NCBI GenBank assembly: GCA_003290165.1
Contig: QNQO01000555.1
Coordinates: forward strand, 186,001 to 250,000
Direction: 5' to 3'
Source: Berberis thunbergii
Taxonomy: Eukaryota; Streptophyta; Magnoliopsida; Ranunculales; Berberidaceae
DNA: 64,000 nucleotides
Shown: in pieces, positions 1-11,787 of the stretch
How the letters are laid out: every line of letters starts with the position of its first letter
Position numbering within the stretch: position 1 is the first letter of the stretch
Made by a program: the position numbers and the translations under genes
Notes under the pieces: model-generated
Seen by the model: only the letters and a program-made list of their open reading frames with translations
Database searches by the model: none
What the model was told of the DNA's origin: nothing

Positions 1-226
1 AAATAAGTTAGGCCTGGCCTTTGGTTTGGTTTTGCTACAGAAACCGAGACAAACCAAAATGGTCCTGGATAGAAATTTGTGAAAACCTATTCTTCCCAAG
101 TCTAACCGGTTCGGGACCAGGATTGGGATAAAAACAACATAAATCGATTGGTCCTGAATTGAACCGGTTTGGGACCATACCGATATGAGTTGGAGGGGTC
201 GGGACAGGGATTCTTGCCCACCACTA
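1..226. mobile_element. 3' end of a hAT-like element (5' part outside window)
   Basis: The stretch repeats short GGTCCTG / ACCGGTTTGGGACC motifs and ends in TTGCCCACCACTA. This resembles the common plant hAT terminus (TGCCCACCCCTA type) and is close to the right end of the better preserved hAT at 4169-4180. Only one end is in the window, so no target duplication can be tested. Confidence 0.4.
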
Positions 227-692
227 TAAATCATCTCCCTTTTCGACCCAATTCATTCCCATCTTTGTCCAGAGTGCTCGATCTTCAACCAACCTTTTTC
301 CATTTTCACCAAACATCTCTTCAAAGTTGTTGGAATACCTTGAGAACCAATAAAAGGCTCTTACTTCAAGCTTTATTTTCAAATATTTATCTTCAACCTT
401 CCAAATCAACTCAAACATAACCTTTAAAGTAAACAAGCTTCCAAATCACATTCAAACACTCAAATCGAGCAAAAGAATTAGAAAATGGTTGGAAATGATG
501 AACACAATGGTTGAAATTGCTTTTCACCTAGAGAATGGTTGACTTTTTCGGCGAAACTTGTTTGAATCTTTTTTTGGTAGGTAGTACAAGGAGAAGTGTG
601 GTGGGATGATGCAAAAAAAATATGACTTGTATGATGTGGTGGCACTTGAAGGATTGTGTGGGTGCGCATAACATCGCCCTTAATTAAAGGCT
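227..692. other. no recognisable gene
   Basis: I see only short open frames without family resemblance. The reading frames overlapping 169-669 look like chance. Confidence 0.6.
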
Positions 693-1082
693 TTTGGAGA
701 TAGGGGTGGGCATCCCAATCCCATCTCGTCCCGATTTTTCTTGGGTCTTCTTGGGATTGATCAATCTCATCCCGATCTAGAGTGGGATTGGATCGGGATG
801 GAGATTTTCAATTCCGCCAATCCCGTTCCGATTTTTATATATTTTTATTTTAGTAATTTTCAATAGTGTTTCAGTTTTTCAATGGTGTTTCTCTTTATTG
901 ATCAAACTAACATTATTATTAACAACCATTTGCCAACAATTATTTGGTTGTTTATCTCATTTGCATGTTGGAATTAAATATATTTGTCAACGGATAGTTT
1001 GGAATTTTGTTTGTTGTTTGGAAACTGTAACACTCGTATTATTTTTCTGTAATTAATCCTCAATTAAATTGTTTTCAAAAAT

Positions 1083-1447
1083 ACTCCCTTCTCTTAAAGG
1101 TTGGGTGGCTATTCGCCCCCATGTAAAGTCTGAGGGTACCCCTCCCCAAAACCAATTTTTTAAAACAATTTAATTGAGGATTAATCACAAAAAAATAATA
1201 CTTGTGTTACATCTCTCCGAGCAGCTTAGCTCAGTTTTCTCCCTCCAGTGGAGCTTGGGTCGACATCCAGGATCTATAACCCTCGCATGAATAGGTGGGT
1301 AGGAGGTTTGACCAAGAATTTGATGTAACACCCGTATTATTTTTCTGTAATTCATCCTCAATTAAATTGTTTTTAAAAAATGGTTTTTGGGAGGGGTGCC
1401 CTCTGACTTTCACTGGGGGCGAATAGGCACCCAACCTTTAAGAGAAG
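1083..1447. repeat. Inverted duplication of the LTR 5' end plus a copied downstream segment
   Basis: Bases 1083-1211 are the reverse complement of 1323-1447 (the LTR start through a CTTTAAGAGAAGG motif). Between them, 1213-1320 is a forward copy of 1678-1780 (shared motifs GCAGCTTGGCTCAG, GGTGGAGCTTGG, GGTGGGTAGG). A second start of the LTR (TGTAACACCCGTATT) therefore lies at 1323. Confidence 0.75.
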
Positions 1448-2603
1448 GAGGCTCCCCTTTTCTTCTCTTTTCTTCCCTGATTTTTTCTCCCACCCTGTGT
1501 CTTTTCTTCTTTTTTTACGGCGAAGTGCTCGGGCTGTGACCGAGCGTAGCTGCAGCTATCACCGGCCTAACATCCTTCTTTCCCTTCCCCTCTCTCCCTT
1601 TTTATTCTTTTGTGTTGTTTTCACCAGAAACAAGTTCGAATGGAGAAAAAGAGATCGATTAGAGGCCTCACCGGCGCTCCAAGCAGCTTGGCTCAGTTCC
1701 TTCCCTCCGGTGGAGCTTGGACCGACATCCAAAATCTATAACCCCCACATGCAAAGGTGGGTAGGTGGTTCGGCCAATAACCTCCCTAATAACCTCTCAA
1801 ACTCTGATTTTCAGAAATTCTTGGCCGAACCCCCTACCCCTCGTTGCACCAACCCCCTTTGAGATAGTGCATCAAGCTGTTCGCAAGGGCCAACCCTTCG
1901 ATAGATTTCTTGCTGGAAGTATCCCTGATTCACGGCATGTGGCATTGTGTAGTGTGATTTTCAGTGTCCATTTGTCGAATTTTAGCTTTGTCGGAGTTTC
2001 TGACACCTCTGCGTCTTCGGTAAGCAATTTTTTAAACCTTCGTCGAGCTGTCCCTTACCTTTTTGTTGTCGCCAAGCAAGTTTCTCATGGTCTTGACTTT
2101 TTTTACAGTTTTGAGAAGCTTCCCGAGTCCTTAATTCGCTAATCCGCGAATTTAGAGCTTAGGCTGGTAGGATTTGGGTTCGGGAAACCCATTTCCACTC
2201 TAGTGAGTGCGGACTCTTCTTACTTTTCATCCTTTTTTTCGTCAGTTATTATGAATGTTAAAATTTGGATGCTTATTTCAATGATATTCATAATATTGTG
2301 GTGGTTAGCTTGTGATATGGATGTCAGTTCGAGTGGCAGTATAGCGTAATATTCGGAGACGATATATTGTGATGTCATGTAGTAGGAAAATCTACCATGT
2401 TAGTTCCTGACATTTCATATAATTACATGGACGTGTAAAAACTAGTCAGAATTATGATTCCTGCTTTAAACTATTCATTGACACCAGTTGTATGATTGAA
2501 TATCAATGGCATGTAGCGTAGGAGTCATACGGCTGTTTTAGTTATGAATTTCGTAATTGACTTGCATCATTTAAAAACCATATTTTCCCACAACTCTAAC
2601 TTG

Positions 2604-2765
2604 ATGGATATGCATACTGTTTTTTATGCATATCAAGTGGATATGCCTAATGTGGTGGGGGCATATCAGGGATATGTGCATACTATGTTTGGTGCTCATC
2701 AGGAGGACATGCATACAGGGTGGTGCATGTCAAGTGGATATGCATATTGTGTTTGGTGCATATCA
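2604..2765. repeat. Tandem repeat of about 33 bp inside the solo LTR
   Basis: About five degenerate units of the form GCATATCAAGTGGATATGCAT...GTTTGGT follow each other. The open frames over this stretch come from the repeat and are not genes. Confidence 0.6.
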
Positions 2766-4188
2766 CTCGTTCGATACTCGGTACGATGCGAAAGGGAGTA
2801 GCATCCAAGGCCTTGAGAATGGGATTTGTTTTTCTTGGGTTGATAGTTCCCCGACGTGCGCTATACTTTGTGATGGGGTCGCACGACCGATTTTTCGTGG
2901 TGATATGTGTGTTTCAGAAGTGGCACCCCGCTTGGGAACATACATGTCAGGAGTGGTACAGCGTGTGTATAGAAGCATGCCAGGGTGAGACATGTTCGTC
3001 ATGTTGCATCTCATGTGCATAGTTACATCATGATTGAGTGCATTGTCAATGTTTGTTTCTCCTGTTGATCTGTCTTTGTTGATTGCATGCATTTTAATTG
3101 AGATAGATGTATTGGTTCTACTCATTCCAGCTAGGTGCTGACCCATTTGCTTGTTTGTGGCAAATGGGTGTATCCATAATCGGGTACAGGTGGTAGTGGT
3201 ATTGGAGGTGGTGCCACGCGAAGTGAATGAGTGGTCGTCTATGGGGTTGTACAGCTGAGAGGTATGGCTCATTATCAGATCTTGGGTATTTTGAGTTTTG
3301 TAAGTCGTTGTGACTTAGGTGTTTTGAATGGACATGGAAACCTTTGGGTATTAGTGCCGCCTTATATACTTGATGGTTTTATTTTGTTTTATTGTGTGCT
3401 AGCAAGGGTAACCATTGGCAAGTAGCGTAAGTAAGAGTAAATAATAAAAAAAAAATTAGGGCTTTGGAGTCGCGACTTGATTTTCGAGGCATTTAGGTCT
3501 TGGGATCGGAGCGTGACGAAAACCTTGATATTTTAGCAATAATGCGATAGGGTGGTGTAATGTTTATTACCCTTCCATAATGTGTTGTAAATAGAGCAAT
3601 AATTGTTTATCTGGTTTAAGTATTTGTAAACTTCATCTTGTCTTATTATCCTTGGATGAAAACTATCCCAAGGAGGGAATTGCAACTAGTAGGCATCAGT
3701 GCCATGTTCATAGGTTCTAAGTATGAAGAGATTGGGGTCCCAGTGGTTAACGACTTTGTGTGCATATCCGACAGGGTGTATACTCGAGAACAAATATTGT
3801 AATGGAAAAACTGATTTTGGGCTAACTCGAATGGACCATTAGTGTATCCACACACTGTGTTTCTGCATGCTTTATAAAGGTAGCAATAGTTTATCCGGAG
3901 ATGGAGCATATGACATTTCTTGCAGAACTTGCATTGATGAATTATGTGAGCAACATTTAATCATGTATTGCCCATCAACAGTAGCTACTTCTGCAATGTA
4001 TACATCAAGGTGCACCCTGAACAAAACTCCTATTTGCTTGAATGTTGTTCTCGTCCAGTCCCGAACCCGTTTGACATGGGACAAGGTCAGGATGAGGTCT
4101 ATCCCGTCTCGATCCCGAACGAATGGGATGGGATAGGGATGAGGTTCATCAAGTCCCATCTCGTATCGTGCCCACCCCTCTTTGGAGA

Positions 4189-5205
4189 TGTCCGATGCAA
4201 TGGAAATGCAATCTATTTGACTTGAGATTTTTTAATGTGTAAATTTCATTATGGTATTTCTTAGAAACTTAAATACAAAAAAGGAAACAGGAAATTGTCA
4301 ATTCGGTACTAGAAAGTTGAAACTTAAATACAAAAAAAAAAGGATTAAAAAATTTGTCAATTTGGTAATTGTTCACGAACAAATTCGTGGCACTTGAGAA
4401 GCAAACTCTATAAATCAGGTTTTTCAAAGAAAGTTTTAGCCACTTATAGTTTTTTTAATGAGTTTTAGGTGACTAAAATACCCTAATTGAACACATGATT
4501 CCAACCCGACATATTATAAATTCTAACAAACTAATAGTATCTCAACATTTTTTTTAAGTCATGTGTGGATTTTCACCGAAGTATGCATTCCATTTGTAAT
4601 TTTCTCACATAAATCTTCTGGTGAATATTTTGTTTATGCTCAACAAGGTGTTTCCTTTTGTTTATAATACTTTTGTATGTCGTACGTGGGTTCTCACCAA
4701 ATTGAGTTTGGTAAATATTCTTATTACCTTTGAAATAGAACATGGGTCAAGGGCTAAGAGAGTAGTATCTAGATGCAACTTGAAAGGAAAAGGATGTCAA
4801 TGAATGTCCATTAACCCATGCTCATGGACACAAACTAAAAATACTTTGAATGAACAATACAACTTTACTTTAGACCAAATGTTCCAAAAAATCAATCTTT
4901 ACCTTAATAACTCATTGTTGGGGTACAATTGATATGTAATATATGTGACAGTACATTTTTTTATTTGCTACACAAGGGTACAATTGTGAATTTTCCTCTT
5001 ACAAGACTGCATAAAGCAAATGCACATGTCACTTACAACTACTTATAATGATGCAAATAAATACATTTTCAAGCTACTTATAAGTGCCACTCACAAGTAG
5101 CAGCCACTTATAAGTCATTCAAACAACACATACCCCAAGTAGTAGATAAGATATTTAAGGTACTAAACAAAAATTAGAAGAAAATAATAATTTAAGTATC
5201 ATTTT
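4189..5205. other. no recognisable gene
   Basis: AT-rich intergenic sequence with a short direct repeat around 4255-4370 (AACTTAAATACAAAAAA, twice). No coding similarity was recognised. Confidence 0.55.
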
Positions 5206-6335
5206 TGTAGGGTCAGATGGCCATTAAATAGATATAATTAAGGCCTATGACAAGTTAGAATGGTTTTTTCTTCTTGATCTCTCAATGCATTTCTACAACC
5301 TCTCTATATGTCCGCCTCCTCAATGACTCTCCTTTTCAAAAAAAAAAAAAAAAAAATCAAAATCAAACCTTTTAGGGGTATTAGACAAGTGGACCGTTTT
5401 TCTTCTTATCTTTTCATTATTGGTGCTAAGGCTCTTTCTCGATTGTTAGCCAAAGCAGAAATTGAAGGAATCATCAAGGGCATCAAAATAAAGAGAAATT
5501 CCATTCCCATAAATCATTTGTTGTATGTTATGATCTTATGGTGTTCAGTAGAGCATCTCTTGAGGAAGGACAAAATATCAAAGAAATTATACACCATTAT
5601 TGCCCATCCTTGGATAATCTGTAAACTATGATAAAGCCTATATTTTCTACAACTCAACTGTCCATATTAATTCTCATTGATTGATCAACAGGGTGCTTGG
5701 TAGTAGACCTTACAACCTAAAGGATAAGTACCTTCGTACCCCTCTCTTGCTCTTCAAAAGGATATCAAATGACTTTCAATTCCTTACTGACAAAGTCAAC
5801 TCCAAGCTCACAAGTTAGAAATCAAAGCTTCTCTTCAAGATAGGAGAGCAATCATGATAAAGGTTGTATTTAAATTTCATTCCAATATACACAATGCAGG
5901 ATTTCCTCTTGTCATGTTCCATTACCTCAAAACTTGATCAATTGATTAAATTTTTTTGGTGGAATGGTTTTTTTTTTTTTTTGAAAGCAAGCTAAGTATA
6001 TGGGTCAATGGAAACACATTTTACTTCGTAAAACTCTAGGAGATTTCAATATTCCTAAATCTAAGAACAAAAATATTGCACTCGTGGCAAAATCAGTTTG
6101 GAACTCCTTCTCCAAACCCCCAGGACTCTAGAGTTCAATTCCACAAGTCAATCTATTTTCCTCTAAAATCTGTCTTTCAGGTTGTTAAGGCACCTTATGT
6201 TGTTTTCTTTGTTGAAGGGGCTTCATCACCATATTGATTAAGAGTAGGAAATGGATTCAATGACAACTTCACAATGGTCACACCATTGACTTATGGAATG
6301 ATGCATGGATCAAACTATTAGAAAATTCCTTTAAG
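5206..6335 (+). pseudogene. LINE (L1-type) reverse transcriptase remnant
   Basis: Translating across frames gives the order expected for a plant L1-type reverse transcriptase: IDIIKAYDKLEW (catalytic block around 5230), RQVDRFSSYLFIIGAKALSRLL (the RQGDPLSPYLF block, 5380-5450), HLLYVMIL where the YADD catalytic box should be (about 5515), then the thumb and a zf-RVT-like tail ending in LWNDAWIKLL (about 6285-6325). The aspartates of YADD are gone. Many frameshifts, stops and a 19-base A run (5338-5357) interrupt it. The endonuclease half is absent, as is usual for a 5'-truncated copy. Confidence 0.8.
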
Positions 6336-6456
6336 GTGGATCTACATTGTTTATATTATTATATGTTGTAGACCGTCAAACTATAAGTGAGTGGTGTTTG
6401 ATTAGTTGCGATCATTAAAAAACAAAATCAGGTTCATAAAAATGTTTCTAATTACA

Positions 6457-6815
6457 TGTTGTAGGTTTTGACATGTGTTACTAAATTAAATATTGAGGTT
6501 ATTTATATGTAGATACCCATTTAAGCCTTACTATAATTCTATTACTGATGATGGGCTAATAATAGAATTAAGACTCTATATATACCGTTGAGGTCCCCAC
6601 TCCAAACCTAATTCTCTACCTCTTGCTTTCCCATCCGGTTTGAGAGAAATATGAAAAAGGTTTTAGAGGTGGAAGACTTCTCCGCTGCATATTGTTTGAT
6701 TCGTGAGGATTGCTGCGGGGATACTTTTCATCAATGGCTTTAGGTGCGCATCGATTTAGGTTATTCATTGATTACTAACATTAGGTCTTGGTGTGGATCT
6801 ATTAATATTCCAACA
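6457..6815 (+). mobile_element. Copia-type LTR
   Basis: It starts TGTTGTAGG and ends CCAACA, giving a TGTTG/CAACA inverted terminus. A TATATATA box is present near 6572, followed by an untranslated-leader-like CT-rich stretch. It is immediately followed by a methionine-tRNA-type primer-binding site. The length of about 359 bp is normal for copia. Confidence 0.65.
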
Positions 6816-6817
6816 AG

Positions 6818-6832
6818 TGGTATCTAGTCTCC
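6818..6832 (+). other. Primer-binding site (initiator tRNA-Met type)
   Basis: TGGTATCTAGTC resembles the plant copia PBS TGGTATCAGAGC. It lies two bases after the LTR end. The sequence from here to 7160 should be the internal part of this copia element, but I recognise no coding blocks in it. Confidence 0.6.
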
Positions 6833-7159
6833 TTATCTAAATCATTAAAGAAAAATAAGGTTTACTAATTCCATATTGTTTGATTAAATAATCAAACCAC
6901 TAGGATAGTTTATTTTTCTAATATCCTTTTAAGGTTTTTTTAATGTGTAAAATACAAAGGTTTATTTATGCATATTTGAACTAATCAAGTTTCTTCTTCA
7001 CGATGTTAGTTTTACCCAAACTCTAGAAATTTATTTGTCGGATTTGGTTCTCTCAGGCGACTAGATTGTTGTTAGCTGGTGCTAATCGACCCAGTACCGC
7101 TTCGGTTTCAGACTTTACAATTCATTAAAAAATATCTTACCTTCCCTTTTGATCGATTG

Positions 7160-7390
7160 AAAGTGTCGACCAGGAATGGCGTGGTACATTGGCTAGACTA
7201 AGCTCAAAATAAACACAACTAAAATTATATCATTTCTTTGCAAGCCACTTTTGATATTTGAGACATTTCTTCTTTACATTACCCACTTTCTTGCAAAAGA
7301 AACATGTGGCGACCTTATAATGTTTTTGTTGCATATTTGCTGTGAAGTCTCTTCAGATGCAATTTCTTTAGCTCTAATATTGCGATTTCT
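7160..7390 (-). pseudogene. Copia gag, C-terminal part with zinc knuckle
   Basis: On the minus strand this encodes TCFFCKKVGNVKKKC, a CCHC zinc knuckle in which the histidine has become asparagine. It is followed by a lysine-rich tail and FELSLANVPRHSW, which corresponds to the start of the copia protease linker. The upstream (N-terminal) side is cut exactly at 7390 by the left end of CACTA-2, and gag resumes at 42984. Stops interrupt the frame. Confidence 0.78.
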
Positions 7391-7500
7391 CACTACACCA
7401 CGCATCCTCATTTATAGCATTTTCAAGAGCACTTTTACAATTTTGCTATGAAAAATCAATTTTTAATGGTTTTAAAAGTAAAAATAAAAATTGTTATGTA
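7391..7500 (+). repeat. Left terminal inverted repeat and subterminal region of CACTA-2
   Basis: CACTACACCACG is followed by TATAGCATTTTCAAGAGCACTTTTA and TGCTATGAAAAAT. The same GCTATGAAAAATG and AATAGCACTTTTA words recur in the right subterminal region at 42660-42900. Confidence 0.75.
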
Positions 7501-7929
7501 AATTGGGCGGGCTTTTTGGCGCCCCCTTCCCCAAAAACAGTTTTAGCTCGACCTTATCTCTCATTTCCCCAAATTTTACAGGGGGGTATTCAATCATGGA
7601 TTTTAATAGAGTCTGAAAGACTTTAAATCTCATGGATTTTAATAGAGTCTAAAAGACTTTACAGGATACACTGGATTTTAAGTGACTGGATTTTGTGGAA
7701 TTTACAGAATCCACTGAATTTTAATGGATTTTTATTATTGGATTTTCTGAATTTTATAAAGGATTGTTATGGATTTTAATGGATTGTTATTATTGGATTT
7801 TTAGTATTGGACTAAAAAGCTCATTCTCATCTGCTGCTAATTCACTTATGTCATTAGCAAGGATAGCAAGGACGGGAAGAGGATTGGGTTGATTTTAATG
7901 ATATGAATGCAAATCAGTAAAGTGATGTC

Positions 7930-8095
7930 TAAAGTTCATTAAGCTATTAATCACAAACATCAAGAGTTCATTCTTGTGTAAATAAACTGATGTCTAAAGT
8001 TCTGATATGTAAACAAACTGATGTCTAAAGTTCATTCCTATGTAAATAAACTGATGTTCATTCCTGTGTAAATAAACTGATGTGTAAACAAACAT
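7930..8095. repeat. Short tandem repeats within the PIF-like element
   Basis: The phrase AAACTGATGTCTAAAGTTC and its variants with TGTAAATAAACTGATG recur five or six times. Confidence 0.6.
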
Positions 8096-8439
8096 TGAGA
8101 GGGGTTCACTAGATTCAATGGACCTAGGTATTAAACGAAAATGTCTAAAATTTGCCAAACTCATTTCATTAAGAGGCTCGTTGAGTTATATTTGTTTAGG
8201 ACACTTTACAACAGCTCACAACATGGCGGCCATTTGGTAATGCCCCCCTCCCCCAAAAAAAAAATCCGCAAACGAGGATTGAAGAAATATAGGAGCATCA
8301 ACAAATCTCAAAATCAAAGAAAATTTTGGGAGATTTGAACTAATAAAATTGCTAGTAATGGATTTGATTTAGTGTGAACTAAGTTGGTGAAACAATTTAT
8401 AGGGATGTGGATGCTAAGCTACTACATATAGAATTTTAT

Positions 8440-8625
8440 CAAGCACCTAATATGCACAGATTTTGGGATTGTACCTAATATGCACAGAATTTTATCAAGC
8501 ACCTAATATGCATAGAATTTTATCAAGCACAGAATATGCATTAATATGCACTAATATCAAGCACCTAATATGCACTAATATCAAGCACCTAATATGCACA
8601 GAAGTTATCAAGCACCTAACATGTT
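8440..8625. repeat. Tandem repeat, unit about 30 bp
   Basis: Units of ATCAAGCACCTAATATGCACAG follow each other six or seven times with variants. The overlapping plus-strand frame with repeated Met-His-Arg/Ile-Cys-Thr words is a product of this repeat. Confidence 0.7.
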
Positions 8626-9701
8626 ATAAACAACATATTTGGTTGGAGGGTTTTGTTTCTAAAGGGTGGTGAATTCCACAGAAGAAGTTGAAATAGATGT
8701 AATAATGAGTATATTAGAGAAAGCAGAGTAAGATTCATAAGCACTCATATTCAACAACTACATAAAATCCAAAAAAACTAACCTGAAAAGGGTTTTAGTG
8801 AGAGCAAGATTGTCGACGAGAACGTGTAAGGCTTGTTGTTAGTTCTGTTCGATCAAACTCTGTCTAAGGAAAGAAAGATGATGAGGTTTTTTAGCAAAGG
8901 ATGATAGAAAATCAGAAAATACCTTCAGCAACAAAAACCCCACCCACCTTGAAGTTGAAGAAGATGAAGAAGGAGATGTTCTTCTTCTCTCTTTGCGGGT
9001 GACGCTCTCTCAGCAGGAAGGGTGACGCTATTCTCTATGGTGTTTTTTCACCCACTATGGCATATACTTCAGAAAAGTGGAGAGAGAGAGAGCGAGAAAG
9101 AGAAGAAAAGTTCGAAAACAGCCAACCCTAGATTTGCCAAGCTTCTTCGTCTTCCCGATCTCTGCCATTTTTAAGCTGAGCCAACCCTAGATTTGCCAGA
9201 GAAATTGAGGGATTTCTGTCCCAAATTTGCTTCTCTCTTTCTCTGCTGTTAAAGTAGAACTTATGAGAGGTTGGGCTCTCATCATAGACATAGGCAAGCC
9301 CTAGGTGTTGGTGGGAGAGACGAAGAAGAGATTGAAATACGAGGGGTAGAGGTCGGATTTGTAAAGGAGTTTGATATTTATATTTTTCACAAATAAATCC
9401 TTCAAAGTCTTTCAAAATCCATCAAGTCAATAAATCCATTAAAATTTCCTGTTGTTTGAATACCCTTAGATTTCATTGTATTGTTTAAAATCCATGATTG
9501 AATACCCCATGATTTTAATGGATTATAAAACAATCATTTAAAATCTATATTTGAATACCCCTAGATTTCATTGTATTGTTTTAAATCCTTAATTGAATAC
9601 CCCTATATTTTAATGGACTTTAAAATCTTTCAGAATCTATTAAAATACATGATTAAATACCCCCCTTAGTCTAAACCTAAAAACAGAAGAGACTTCGATC
9701 G

Positions 9702-9903
9702 ATGCCCTCTCCCCTTCATAACAAAGCTCTCCCCTGTGCTGACCGTCGACGCCCTGTTACTCACCTCTCTCTCCCTCTCTTCTTGCTCACCTCTCTCTCC
9801 CTCTCCTTCTCATGTCATGTATTTTTCTTTATAGCATTCACATCCAAGGTTTACAGGAGAAGTGGAGAAGAACAATTTGAAAACCCTAGAAATCGAAGGT
9901 AAG
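9702..9903 (+). other. Possible captured 5' leader exon with splice donor
   Basis: A CT-rich leader (CACCTCTCTCTCCCTCTC, twice) runs into AGAAATCGAAGGTAAGG, a good donor site. This looks like a 5'-untranslated first exon followed by an intron. The 66-residue frame starting at 9702 has no known relative. It could be the leader of the CACTA-2 transposase gene or a captured host exon. Confidence 0.35.
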
Positions 9904-10688
9904 GTTTAATCATTCTTTCTTTATCTCAAAATCTCAATTGATGGGTATCGTCAGTTCTTGTATGTTTTATGTTTGGCTTTGTTTTGGTTAGATTTGTATT
10001 GTTGTGATTCTTTTTATAAAAATGGCAGGGAAACCCTAGTTTGCCTTGTGCAAAATCAAGATGTTGTTGTAGTTTTTTGTTCCAAAATTTCAACATCTAT
10101 TGTTGTTGGATTGTAAGGAAAAAGCCAAAAGTAGTTATGAAGTAGATTTGTGTGAGTTGTTTGAAGCTCAAGATTTATGTTCTGAATTTTTTGTTATAAT
10201 ATGGCATTTTTATTGTTCTTAATGTTGGAGCAATTGTGGGTTTTGTTACTTTTTGAGTCTACTCTATTCTATTGCAGAGAGTGAAATGTGTGATGTTCTT
10301 GTTGGGTTTACTTGTAAACAATTAAGGAATTGCTCATAAATTTCACATTATGAAACATAATTGTTTTCATCTTATAGCCAATACTTTCTTTCTTGTTAAC
10401 ATAGTGCCGGTTTGGGTAGGTATCTTAACTGAATTTGTATTGTTGACTTTCTTTAAGTTTTGGCCTTAGATGGTGTTTTGGCCAAACCATGGAAATGTTC
10501 ATGAAACAAAATAATTAAATGGAGTAATGGCAAAAAAAAAAAAAAAAAAACAAAAACAAAACAAACAGTCCATGAAATAAGCAATATGATGTTTCAAAGT
10601 TTTTAAATGAGTGCAAGAAGTTTACAGTATGCATTTTCAGTTTACAGTCCATGAACAAGCAATGTGCATTTTCAGTTTACAGTAGTGT
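9904..10688. other. no recognisable gene
   Basis: T-rich, intron-like sequence with an A run at about 10533-10550 and a doubled GCATTTTCAGTTTACAGT near 10640-10680. Confidence 0.5.
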
Positions 10689-10790
10689 CACTACACCACG
10701 AGTGCTTATTAATAGCGATTAAATATAGCATTTTCATACTTAGTGCCATGAAAGCCAAATTTTAATAGTATTACAATGCACAACTCCTAA
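10689..10790 (+). repeat. Second copy of the CACTA-2 left terminus
   Basis: CACTACACCACGAG is followed by TATAGCATTTTCAT and CCATGAAAGCC...TTTTAATAG, matching the order of words at 7391-7480. It faces the same way as the true left end, 3.3 kb away. Its 5' neighbours (TGT) do not match the TCT of the element. Confidence 0.65.
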
Positions 10791-11770
10791 TTAGATAAAG
10801 ATCTCCACGAAGATCTTCTTACCTAAACTACGCCATCGATGGCCTGGTCGAATCAGGACTCCAGCACTATAAATAAGACAATAGGTTAGTAAGGTAAAGT
10901 ACGCTACAAATTCCCTGTTTACAACATTAGGCCTTCATTAGATCCATGTCTGACTATAGCATCGGATTGCCATCGGCCACCACAACGGTGGTCTGTGGCT
11001 CACGTGTGTTCCTTGTTCAAGTCAGTAGGTTTGCATGTCAAAGTTAAAGCAAGAAGCGAAAAATGACTGCATCAGTTACCATGATGAGGTTTCTTATGAA
11101 TTTATGGAATGAAAACTGTAATAAAAGAAGTATATGGAAATCATATTCATGGTTCATGTTTTTTTTTTTTATATATAGCATTGTTAAATATAAATATTCA
11201 TTAAGAAACACACAAGCGCACCTAAAGAAAAATACACAGAGTTGTTTATTTTAAACTATAGTTTGTAGTTCATGCTCTTATTTTGTGTTGAAAATTTTCC
11301 TTAAGTTCAATCTATATATGTAGCCTGTGACCTTGTTGGTTACTAATAGTGATCAAGATATATTAACTTCATTATCATCATCAAGGGAACCAGTAACTTG
11401 TGTATCCTCTTATTAATTATTGAATACCAATGATATTGTCATATTAAGATTCCATTGCCATATGAGGTGCTTTAGAAATGTGTGGAGCTAGTAGCACATA
11501 GCCAGGCCATCGTAAAGATACGAAGTAAAGCTCTAGTACTCCGGTCATTGTCAATATGACATTGTTAAAGGTTCACTTTTACCCAGTTGGAATCAATGAA
11601 AATGCTTATTTACGAGTGGCTTCTTTAATCCCTGTGAATTTCTTTAAATATTAAATTCACATCGAGATTGGAACTTTTTTTATGGTGTATAAACTCACTA
11701 GACACAGTTATAATTAAGTGTAGTTAAATATAGTTTTTATGGAAATATGTTGAACAGACACTAAATGCAG
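10791..11770. other. no recognisable gene
   Basis: Probably intron and spacer upstream of the DEG1 exon. I looked for upstream DEG1 exons (protease and PDZ blocks) here and found none. Confidence 0.5.
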
Positions 11771-11787
11771 GTAATTGTGGAGGTCAT

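Larger units (their letters stand above)
1026..3518 (+). mobile_element. Solo LTR of a Ty3/gypsy (Del-like) retrotransposon, rearranged at its 5' end
   Basis: It begins TGTAACACTCGTATT and ends GGATCGGAGCGTGACG, the usual start and end style of Del/chromovirus LTRs (TGTAACACCC...GTGACA). No internal coding region is present, so it is a solo LTR. Five bases on the left (GAAAC, 1021-1025) match four of five on the right (AAAAC, 3519-3523). The first 420 bases are rearranged; see the inverted duplication entry. The element sits inside the hAT. Confidence 0.65.
701..4180. mobile_element. Non-autonomous hAT element split by a solo LTR
   Basis: The left end reads TAGGGGTGGGCA and the right end reads TGCCCACCCCTC, a 12-bp terminal inverted repeat with one mismatch. 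Both sides are flanked by the same 8 bases, TTTGGAGA (693-700 and 4181-4188), the duplication length typical of hAT. The subterminal parts repeat CCCATCTCGTCCCG-like motifs at the left and their complements at the right. No transposase frame is visible. Removing the solo LTR at about 1026-3518 leaves a hAT of about 1 kb, the size of a non-autonomous derivative. Confidence 0.88.
7581..9665. mobile_element. PIF/Harbinger-like non-autonomous element
   Basis: The left end is GGGGGGTATTCAATCATGG and the right end is CATGATTAAATACCCCCC, a long imperfect inverted repeat that continues inward as GGATTTTAATAGAGTCT and its complement. TTA follows the right end (9666-9668), and TTA lies two bases before the left end, so the 3-bp duplication is not clean. 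The right end is duplicated internally: TTGAATACCCCTAGATTTC-type termini recur at about 9455, 9500, 9555 and 9595. No transposase is present. Confidence 0.65.

Noticed and set aside
9128..9415. A 95-residue minus-strand frame within the PIF-like element
   Set aside because: No similarity to Harbinger transposase or its Myb-like partner. The composition looks like non-coding filler.
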